A program made the position numbers and the translations under genes. Positions 5,936 through 11,350 of a DNA stretch of 11,350 nucleotides are shown in pieces. The notes under the pieces were generated by a model, which worked only from the letters and a program-made list of their open reading frames with translations, had not been told where the DNA came from and did no database searches. Source of the stretch: DTU078 sp002397345 (GTDB lineage: Bacteria; Bacillota; Clostridia; Oscillospirales; CAG-272); assembly GCA_937875545.1 (NCBI GenBank), contig CALLYE010000106.1:1-11350 (forward strand), read 5' to 3'. Positions within the stretch are counted from its first letter, which is position 1; every line of letters begins with the position of its first letter.

Positions 5936-6288
5936 CCCGCCGTGAACTTATCGACTACTGCCTCACCTTTCCCGCAGCTTATGAGGACTACCCCTTTTCC
6001 GAAACGCCGGGTTTGGGCGTGTGGACTGTAATGCGGCATCGCTCAAACAAGAAATCCTTTGCGCTGATTAACGAGCGGAACGGCAGACTGAACGCAAATT
6101 TGAAATGTGACCCGCTTGAAGCCATCCTTCTGCGGCGGATTTTTGCAGATGTGACGCCCGGCTATCACATGAACAAGGCGCATTGGAACACCGTCACCCT
6201 CGGCGGCGATGTGCCTGACGATGAAGTGAAGCGGTTGGTCGAGTGCAGCTATGAGCTGATTAAACCTAAAATGGGCAAAACGCAATGA
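5932..6288 (+). CDS. MmcQ/YjbR family protein
   Basis: This 118-residue protein has the family layout. It starts with TRRELIDYCLTFPAAYEDYPF, where a helix is followed by an E-D-x-P-F motif. The middle is VMRHRSNKKSFALI and NLKCDP. The end is TPGYHMNKAHWNTVTL, the conserved P-G-Y-H-M-N-K-x-H-W-N signature. YjbR proteins have a CyaY-like double-wing fold and are often labelled DNA-binding; a precise role is not known to me. The ATG overlaps the preceding 21-codon ORF by 4 nt (ATGA), so translation may be coupled. No separate strong ribosome binding site is evident. A terminator follows 13 nt after the stop. Confidence 0.88.
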   Translation: MTRRELIDYCLTFPAAYEDYPFSETPGLGVWTVMRHRSNKKSFALINERNGRLNANLKCDPLEAILLRRIFADVTPGYHMNKAHWNTVTLGGDVPDDEVKRLVECSYELIKPKMGKTQ

Positions 6289-6301
6289 TATACACGAAAG
6301 T

Positions 6302-6327
6302 CCCCGCCTGACGGCGGGGCTTTTTTT
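6302..6327 (+). terminator. Rho-independent terminator after the yjbR-like gene
   Basis: A 7-bp all-GC stem (6302-6308 against 6313-6319) with loop TGAC is followed by C and seven T on the + strand. Confidence 0.95.
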
Positions 6328-6358
6328 ATCTCTCTCCCCCCGCCCATTCACCGTTGCC

Positions 6359-6388
6359 GGGGGAGGGGTCACGATATCACGACTCAAA
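6359..6388. repeat. 30-bp direct repeat, left copy
   Basis: GGGGGAGGGG followed by TCACGATATCACGACTCAAA is identical to 7082-7111. This copy ends 2 bp before the antitoxin stop codon. To its left, CTCCCCCCG at 6334-6342 can pair with CGGGGGAG, so a degenerate version of the hairpin seen at the right copy is present. Confidence 0.9.
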
Positions 6389-6390
6389 GA

Positions 6391-6675
6391 TTATCGGCTC
6401 AATTTATACAGCATAAATTGATTTAAACTGACACCTTCTGCTTCTGCTTCTTTTTTAAGTGCTCTATGAAGACTGCGCGGGATTCTTAAATTAAGTTTCC
6501 CGCTGTATTCTTCTAATTCATTTTTTAATTCATTAAGCGTTATCGTTGTTCCGTCGTCCATTGCTTCTGCTTCGGTAAGACTTTTTACTTCATCAAGCGT
6601 CGGTTCTTCCGGTTCAAGTGCGTTTATTTCAGTAAAGCGTTTTTCAATCTCCGCTTGTGTCAATTGTTTTTTCAA
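6391..6675 (-). CDS. Antitoxin, ribbon-helix-helix / HicB C-terminal-like
   Basis: The product is 94 residues. The first two thirds are acidic and helical (for example LEPEEPTLDEVKSLTEAEA) and probably bind the toxin. The C-terminal 36 residues, with GKLNLRIPRSLHRALKKEA and then GVSLNQFMLYKLSR, form a ribbon-helix-helix DNA-binding domain of the HicB/Arc type. It should neutralise the neighbouring RelE/ParE-like toxin and repress the shared promoter. The start is TTG 6675-6673, with AAGGGGG at 6689-6683 overlapping the toxin stop and 7-nt spacing. It lies 12 nt after the toxin, so the order is toxin first. The region is more AT-rich than the flanking genes, which suggests acquisition. Confidence 0.85.
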   Translation of the reverse strand: MKKQLTQAEIEKRFTEINALEPEEPTLDEVKSLTEAEAMDDGTTITLNELKNELEEYSGKLNLRIPRSLHRALKKEAEAEGVSLNQFMLYKLSR

Positions 6676-6687
6676 ATTATAACCCCC

Positions 6688-6933
6688 TTAATATTTTATG
6701 TTTGTTCGTGTGTTGATTTCTATAACTGTTATTATTATATCGCCCTTTATCCATTCAAATACAATTCTATAATGGGGAATTTTATATCTGTATCGGTTCG
6801 ACATCCCTTTTATAGCTCTAATATCACCTTTAAACTGTGAAAGTTCATCCAATGCTTTATATAACTTATTGCGTGTTGCTTCATCTACACTTTTAAGATA
6901 TTTTATTGGTTGCTTTTTTAAAAGCAATTCCAA
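6688..6933 (-). CDS. RelE/ParE superfamily toxin
   Basis: The 81-residue basic protein reads KYLKSVDEATRNKLYKAL in the N-terminal helices and IRAIKGMSNRYRYKIPHYRI in the central strands. It ends with VFEWIKGDIIITVIEINTR, the usual strand pattern of RelE/ParE toxins (an R-x-R-x-G/P-x-Y-R-I-hydrophobic core). RelE members cut mRNA on the ribosome and ParE members poison gyrase; sequence alone does not separate the two here. The start is TTG 6933-6931, the first start after an in-frame TGA, with an AGGGG 9 nt upstream. It is the first gene of the module, as in HigBA-type order. Confidence 0.88.
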   Translation of the reverse strand: MELLLKKQPIKYLKSVDEATRNKLYKALDELSQFKGDIRAIKGMSNRYRYKIPHYRIVFEWIKGDIIITVIEINTRTNIKY

Positions 6934-6959
6934 AAGTCATCACCCCTGCTTCTAATAAT

Positions 6960-6989
6960 ATAGTACCACATATGGTACTGTTCTGTCAA
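6960..6989 (-). promoter_or_regulatory. Toxin-antitoxin promoter with operator palindrome
   Basis: TTGACA (6989-6984) and TACTAT (6965-6960) are 18 nt apart. Inside lies a perfect 7-bp inverted repeat, AGTACCA-N4-TGGTACT (6962-6979), between the -35 and over the -10. This is the expected site for autorepression by the antitoxin or the complex. Confidence 0.8.
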
Positions 6990-7058
6990 GCTTTTTTATA
7001 ATTTTTTTCAAATCTCCCGCTCCACCCGCTCCCGCCTCTTCCCACGCCCCATAAACGC

Positions 7059-7091
7059 AAAAACTCCCCTCCCCCTTTGCAGGGGGAGGGG
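7059..7091 (-). terminator. Probable terminator of the S-layer gene
   Basis: A perfect 10-bp stem (CCCCTCCCCC 7066-7075 against 7082-7091) with a 6-nt loop is followed on the minus strand by AG and five T. It lies 46 nt after the S-layer stop. Its right arm is the G-rich start of the 30-bp repeat, so the repeat and the terminator overlap. Confidence 0.75.
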
Positions 7092-7111
7092 TCACGATAT
7101 CACGACTCAAA
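7082..7111. repeat. 30-bp direct repeat, right copy
   Basis: Identical to 6359-6388. Together the copies bracket about 690 bp that contain the whole toxin-antitoxin module with its promoter. Confidence 0.9.
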
Positions 7112-7136
7112 TGATACCGAAATTTTTAAAGGAGAC

Positions 7137-10100
7137 TTACGGAGCTACGGGACCAAACGTTACAGCTTTATCGATTACGATGTTGAAATTCTGAGTGTTT
7201 ACAGAATCCCATTTCACAGTAACGGTTATTGTCTGGGTTGCGCCGGCATTAGTTACCAGCGGCCAGCAGTAGAATGCGTTGCCATATTCAGCAAAGTTAT
7301 CCGGATTGTAATTGTTTCCGTTAATTGTAACGGTTACACCATTAAGTGTGTTTACACCGTTCGGCACTTGAATCTTAATCGGAACACGATATCCACCCAT
7401 TCTACCGATCCCTATGTCAGTCGGGCTATACGGGACTTCACCCTTTGTATAAGTAATGGTATTAGCGGTGATTGTATATGCGGTGTCATTACCAAGACAC
7501 TTCTCGTTGTTCAAATCAAGAGCGATAACTGTACCAGTTTTTACATTGTCAGTAGATACAGCGTTTCCTGTTTTCGCAGTATTAGCTGTGTTAGCATAAC
7601 CGGTTAATGTTACCTTAACAGAAATTTCTTTTCCATTGTCACCAGCTTCTACTGTATAAGTTGCAGTAATAGCTGTTTTAGAACCACTCGTCCATTCAAT
7701 AGTGAATCCTGCAGGTGTGTTATTGGAGAAGAAAGTACCGTCGGTTGTAGTTACTTTAGCAAACAGCGTTTCGCCTTCTACAGGATTAACAACTTTTACG
7801 CCAAGATTATTAACTATCTCTACGCCTGTTATTGCTTTAGTAGTAGGAACAGTATAATCAATTGTCTTGGTTACGAAGTAGAACTTCTTGCCACCGTTTA
7901 TATTGCTATCCTCATACGTGAAAGCTTTGTAAAGTTTACCAACTGCAGGCGGAGCAGTAATTGCGTCGCCACGATTACCATTTTTCCATTCAACAACTTT
8001 CACTTCTTTGCCAGTGGAGTAATAGCTTGGTGCCTTTCCGTTTTCATCAGTAATTACTGCGGAACGGCTGTCAAAGGACTGGATATATACAACATTATCA
8101 GTCATAGTAACTTCACCAACAACATTGATAACAGTTGTACCGTTCTGGATCGCTTTTGTGACTTCATAGAACTTACCATTGGTGAGAACGAAATTGCTGT
8201 TGATGTAAGCACCGATGTCATTGTTCTTATCGCCAGTCAGCACGCTCCAATAGTTGCCAGCGTAGGTGTAGTTGTATGTCTGCCAGCTGCCGGGGTTATT
8301 CATACCGCCGATGGGATAACCAGCGCCAATCAGACCAGCGCTCTCAAGGTAGATGACGTCGCTTACAGCACCAACCTGCCAGCCGTTGGTAAAGTTCCAA
8401 CCAACAGGACCAAATGTAGCACCAGTAGCACCGTTGGCATTCGGCATAACATACATATAACCATTCTTGGCATAAATGCTTGTGTTAGCCGAAACGGTCA
8501 GAATAGAACCATTAGCGGGGATACCATTGGCAATTTGATAAGTCAATGTTTTGCCATCGGCAGATTTTGTAGCCACTACGATAACGAGCTTTCCGTTATC
8601 CGGCTGGAGTGTGAACGTTGTTTTGCCGCTATTATCCAGTATTTTCTTATCAACACCAGATGTGGTCAGGTTTTCATAAGCATAACCACCGTTGAAGGTG
8701 AGTTCGTTTATAACAGCTATGTCATCAACTGTCTTGTAGTTGTATGGTGCTTTATTAGCAGTTTCAATCATCCATGTATTGTCATCCTGCTTCGCGCCAA
8801 ACACGAGCTGACCGTTGGCAAGATTGACGTTATTGAACCAGCCGAACACAGGAGCATTGTCAATCTTCGAGATGTTGATTATCTGCATTGTGCCGTTCTG
8901 GTCGATGACGTTTGCACGGACATAACCGAGGGAGTTGTAACCAGAATCAACTGAAGTAACAACCAGCGCGGTGTCAGCGTTCTTCTCGCCAATGATTGCG
9001 ATAATTCTGTTTTCGTGTTCATCGTCAACGATGTAAGAGATCGATTTGAACTGCAGTTTGTAGCTAATACCGATCAGATCTTCGGCGAGTCTATCACCGG
9101 TGCCATTGTCATTAATGGTCAGATTGTTGTTGGTATTGGCTGCGCCGGGCAGTTTGGCTACGCCATATTTGAGAGTTTCGCCAGCGCCAGTACCGATGCC
9201 GAAGTTAGGCAGGGTCTTAATGATGCTGAGAGTCTTATCAAATACGTTGACACCGGTTACATAACCTGTTTCAACTTTGTCGTAGACTTTTTTGATTATC
9301 AGGTTGCCGTTTAAAGCGTCGCGAGCCCACAGGACATAGTCGCCGTTTTTGACTTCCTTACCGGAGATATTATTGACGCTGATGTTCTTATAACCTCTTT
9401 TTGCGCCATCAATATCGTTTTCGGAGGATATTCTCGGACCCTTTGCGCCAAGAGTAACGTTGTAATAGTTGTTACCATCTTTGGAGAAGGAGAAAAACTG
9501 ACCAAAGGTGTAATTTGTGAAGTATGCACGATCGTATTTGCCGTCGTTGTTGTCGTCAAACACGGTAGTATCGGCATATGCGCTGACGTTGGTGGTGTAC
9601 TTGCCAGCAGCGTCCTGCGAATAGGAAGTGTCATTTTTGACATAATCTGTGCTGGAAAGCGCCGCGCCGGCAATCACAGAGCCGTCAAAGGAAGGATATG
9701 CAGGGGTGTAGTAATCGCCCACAACATACGCATACATTGTGGAGAAATTCCACAGCGTTGCATCAGTGACGACTTTTTTATCAACTATTTTGTTGTCTTT
9801 GATATACTTGTCGCCCATGAAGGTGAGCAGACGGCCGCCATCGGTCTTAAGGATGTTGTTATCATCATCAGCGCGATAGAATACGCCGCCGAAGTAGACA
9901 TCTTTTTCACCAACAGTATTTTTACCTATGCTGGATGCAGTGTTGAACCACATGATCTGGCTGGCAGACCAGGGGTCGTTGTTCCACTTAGAAACTCTGT
10001 TGTATTCCACGCCGTCGATTTTGTTGCTGCCATCAGCATCCTTCTGGCTAAAAGTCTTGGAAGGATTTTCAGTAGCAGTAGCGAAAGTCTTGTAGCCGTC

Positions 10101-10958
10101 GGTGGTTACAACGTTGAACGAGTGACCGACAAAGTCAATCGACTTAGCGTCTTCTTTAAGACCGGCGTAACCAACGAAGTCAGCCCACTTCATGTTCATC
10201 GCGTTGGCAACATCAAATGTGCCGTCAGCTTTGATTTCGCAGAACTTGACATAGTTTTTGTCAGCGTTGGCAACGTTGGTGATTTTTTTGCCTTCAGAGG
10301 CAATGATCACAACATTGGTGTCCTTAACAGTTGCACCGAACGCGTAGGTTGCCATGGTGGAACCATCAGCGTTCTTGGTGAACATGGTGTTGTATATCAG
10401 CTTTGCAGCAACGCCGCGCGAAACGACGTCGGTCAGAGCGATATTATCGATACCCTTGTCAAGACCAAGCGAGATAGCCTTGTTGTAATAGGTGTAGGGA
10501 TAGCCGGCGTTCATTTCCTTGGTTTCGAAACCAAGAGCACGAACTGCCATGGTGATGGCTTCCTGGAAGAGGATGCCGTCGTTGGGGAAGAACTCTGTTG
10601 CGCTCTTGCCCTTGACTATGCCGAGGTTGGCACAGTAGGAGATGGAGCCGTAATAGTCGTTCTTAGCGTCGAGGTCTTTGAACTGTGTGTTGTTAACGGT
10701 GCTGGACCAGACAGCGTCGTCAACCTTACCAGTATTGGCGCGTGCAAAGAACAGCGTCATCTGGCGGCGGGTAACCTGCTCGTCGAATCCATAGGTGCCG
10801 TCAGCCTTGCCCTTGATCACGCCGAGGTTCGAGAGGACTGTGATTTCGTTCTGGAAATCGGTCACATCATCGAACTTTGCCGACGTGAGCATGGCGAAGC
10901 TGCCGACGACCATGAGCATTGTCAGCGTCATGGCAAGAAATCTTTTAAAATTTCTCAT
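7137..10958 (-). CDS. S-layer-type surface protein with SLH domains
   Basis: This 1273-residue exported protein has a signal peptide: a basic head (MRNFKR), a hydrophobic core at about 8-24 and a likely cut after TSA27. Three SLH repeats follow at about 28-75, 92-143 and 150-195 (FDDVTDFQNEITVLSNLGVI, then FKDLDAKNDYYGSISYCANL). They should anchor the protein to secondary cell-wall polymer. The usual TRAE motif is degenerate: TRRQ at 63-66, FQEA in repeat 2 and SRGV in repeat 3. Residues 200-1030 are rich in N, G, T, Y and aromatic residues, with no domain I recognise. Residues about 1033-1130 look Ig-like (TITATYTVEAGD-type strand, then GKEISVKVTLTGYA). The tail ends FNIVIDKAVTFGPVAP. An AAAGGAG lies 11 nt before the ATG. 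Length and composition suggest a major cell-surface protein. Confidence 0.9.
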   Translation of the reverse strand: MRNFKRFLAMTLTMLMVVGSFAMLTSAKFDDVTDFQNEITVLSNLGVIKGKADGTYGFDEQVTRRQMTLFFARANTGKVDDAVWSSTVNNTQFKDLDAKNDYYGSISYCANLGIVKGKSATEFFPNDGILFQEAITMAVRALGFETKEMNAGYPYTYYNKAISLGLDKGIDNIALTDVVSRGVAAKLIYNTMFTKNADGSTMATYAFGATVKDTNVVIIASEGKKITNVANADKNYVKFCEIKADGTFDVANAMNMKWADFVGYAGLKEDAKSIDFVGHSFNVVTTDGYKTFATATENPSKTFSQKDADGSNKIDGVEYNRVSKWNNDPWSASQIMWFNTASSIGKNTVGEKDVYFGGVFYRADDDNNILKTDGGRLLTFMGDKYIKDNKIVDKKVVTDATLWNFSTMYAYVVGDYYTPAYPSFDGSVIAGAALSSTDYVKNDTSYSQDAAGKYTTNVSAYADTTVFDDNNDGKYDRAYFTNYTFGQFFSFSKDGNNYYNVTLGAKGPRISSENDIDGAKRGYKNISVNNISGKEVKNGDYVLWARDALNGNLIIKKVYDKVETGYVTGVNVFDKTLSIIKTLPNFGIGTGAGETLKYGVAKLPGAANTNNNLTINDNGTGDRLAEDLIGISYKLQFKSISYIVDDEHENRIIAIIGEKNADTALVVTSVDSGYNSLGYVRANVIDQNGTMQIINISKIDNAPVFGWFNNVNLANGQLVFGAKQDDNTWMIETANKAPYNYKTVDDIAVINELTFNGGYAYENLTTSGVDKKILDNSGKTTFTLQPDNGKLVIVVATKSADGKTLTYQIANGIPANGSILTVSANTSIYAKNGYMYVMPNANGATGATFGPVGWNFTNGWQVGAVSDVIYLESAGLIGAGYPIGGMNNPGSWQTYNYTYAGNYWSVLTGDKNNDIGAYINSNFVLTNGKFYEVTKAIQNGTTVINVVGEVTMTDNVVYIQSFDSRSAVITDENGKAPSYYSTGKEVKVVEWKNGNRGDAITAPPAVGKLYKAFTYEDSNINGGKKFYFVTKTIDYTVPTTKAITGVEIVNNLGVKVVNPVEGETLFAKVTTTDGTFFSNNTPAGFTIEWTSGSKTAITATYTVEAGDNGKEISVKVTLTGYANTANTAKTGNAVSTDNVKTGTVIALDLNNEKCLGNDTAYTITANTITYTKGEVPYSPTDIGIGRMGGYRVPIKIQVPNGVNTLNGVTVTINGNNYNPDNFAEYGNAFYCWPLVTNAGATQTITVTVKWDSVNTQNFNIVIDKAVTFGPVAP

Positions 10959-11119
10959 TAGTCGAGAGTCTCCTTTAAAAAATAAATTTGTTTTAGGTTA
11001 TCTCCTCCCCGCCCTAACAATCGCGCAGTCCGTCGCTCGGCGCGCCTCTCGCAAAAGCGAGCCATAGTTTTGGTCAGCGATGATTATTTATGTAGGGGAG
11101 GTAATTGATACCTGTATAT
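10958..11119 (-). promoter_or_regulatory. Long structured 5' leader of the S-layer gene, with a possible upstream ORF
   Basis: About 150 nt separate the predicted transcription start from the S-layer ATG. The leader holds a CTCGC-TTTT-GCGAG hairpin (11061-11048), a GC-rich stretch and a GGGGAGGAG (11010-11002) that is not close to any start. An ATG at 11065 opens 36 codons (MARFCERRAERRTARL and so on) whose TAA overlaps the S-layer ATG by one base (TAATG). That ORF has no ribosome binding site, so translation is doubtful. The rest of 10959-11350 holds only the promoter and repeats described here. Confidence 0.5.
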
Positions 11120-11148
11120 ACTATAATCTATCAAGGGTAATTTTTCAA
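11120..11148 (-). promoter_or_regulatory. Sigma-A promoter of the S-layer gene
   Basis: TTGAAA (11148-11143) and TATAGT (11125-11120), each 5 of 6 to consensus, are separated by 17 nt. No other good candidate was seen upstream of the gene. Confidence 0.75.
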
Positions 11149-11150
11149 GT

Positions 11151-11179
11151 GTTACGGTTTTTTGTAACATAACTGTAAC
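11151..11179 (-). promoter_or_regulatory. GTTACA direct repeats upstream of the S-layer promoter
   Basis: On the minus strand GTTACA occurs at 11179-11174 and 11168-11163, exactly 11 bp apart, and an inverted copy (GTTAC on the + strand) is at 11151-11155. Eleven-bp-spaced direct repeats just upstream of a -35 are typical binding sites of OmpR/PhoB-family response regulators. The regulator here is unknown. Confidence 0.5.
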
Positions 11180-11195
11180 ATAGACCAACCCCGCC

Positions 11196-11350
11196 AAATC
11201 GTAGGGGCGGGGTTTTCCCGCCCGCATCGCATCCAAATCGTAGGGGCGGGGTTCTCCCGCCCGCATCGCATCCAAATCGTAGGGGCGGGGTTCTTCCGCC
11301 CGCATCGCATCCAAATCGTAGGGGCGGGGTTCTCCCGCCCGCATCGCATC
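11196..11350. repeat. 39-bp tandem repeat array, running off the window
   Basis: Three full units (11196-11234, 11235-11273, 11274-11312) and 38 bp of a fourth are nearly identical. The only differences are one or two bases near the centre (TTTTCC, TTCTCC, TTCTTC). Each unit contains GGGCGGG and CCCGCCC separated by about 5 nt, so each can form a GC-rich hairpin on either strand. There are no unique spacers, so it is not CRISPR. The unit length is a multiple of three, so open frames cross it, but they give only a repeated 13-residue motif with no gene features. Confidence 0.9.

Noticed and set aside
10122..10961. 279-codon + strand open frame antisense to the S-layer N-terminus
   Set aside because: It mirrors the S-layer coding frame, has no ribosome binding site or domain, and its product (V/G/D-rich) matches the complement of a conserved SLH region.
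11084..11349. Minus-strand open frames through the 39-bp array giving a repeated EPRPYDLDA-like motif
   Set aside because: The frame is open only because 39 is a multiple of three. There is no ribosome binding site, composition is unlike a gene, and the hairpin symmetry explains the sequence.
11196..11350. CRISPR array
   Set aside because: Units are head-to-tail with no unique spacers and no cas genes are visible.

Overview
The window looks like chromosomal DNA from a Gram-positive Firmicute of the Clostridia type, possibly Oscillospirales/Ruminococcaceae-like; this placement is an inference. The evidence is strong GGAGG-type ribosome binding sites, several TTG/GTG starts, sigma-A promoters, tRNA genes with encoded CCA, a three-SLH surface protein, and families frequent in clostridia (DUF3795, clostridial-type zinc phospholipase C, DUF1861). 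No phage or transposase gene is visible. The two halves of the window read in different directions.

Left half, + strand (1-4000): the end of an AEC-family permease, a Nudix hydrolase, a Cys-rich DUF3795 protein, a zinc-dependent phospholipase C gene broken by two in-frame stops, a SUKH (SMI1/KNR4) protein, a TIM-barrel sugar-phosphate isomerase/epimerase-like gene broken by a single-base frameshift, and a tandem double-GNAT acetyltransferase that overlaps its stop by 4 nt. Spacing is tight and no terminator is visible between them. This is a run of small accessory or housekeeping genes under decay, not a recognisable pathway.

Middle (4000-7100): a minus-strand unit holds a DUF1861 beta-propeller protein, a probable tiny hydrophobic ORF overlapping its stop, and a strong terminator; beyond that is a remnant of another C-terminus. 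Next comes a minus-strand tRNA-Arg(TCT)/tRNA-His(GTG) pair with a consensus promoter and a terminator. Divergently, a consensus + strand promoter drives a 21-codon ORF that resembles the amputated N-terminus of a pRiA4b ORF-3-like gene and now overlaps a YjbR/MmcQ-family gene. A minus-strand RelE/ParE-type toxin and RHH/HicB-like antitoxin pair follows. It has its own promoter and operator and lies between two copies of a 30-bp direct repeat.

Right half (7137-11350, minus strand): a 1273-residue secreted S-layer-type protein with a signal peptide, SLH domains, a long beta-rich body and an Ig-like C-terminal region. It has a terminator downstream and, upstream, a long structured leader, a sigma-A promoter, GTTACA direct repeats and a 39-bp tandem array that runs off the window. 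I did not find a convincing wholly new multi-gene system. The most unusual items are the tiny hydrophobic ORF after DUF1861, the promoter left by a truncated gene in front of yjbR, the repeat-flanked toxin-antitoxin cassette, and the layered regulatory DNA upstream of the S-layer gene.
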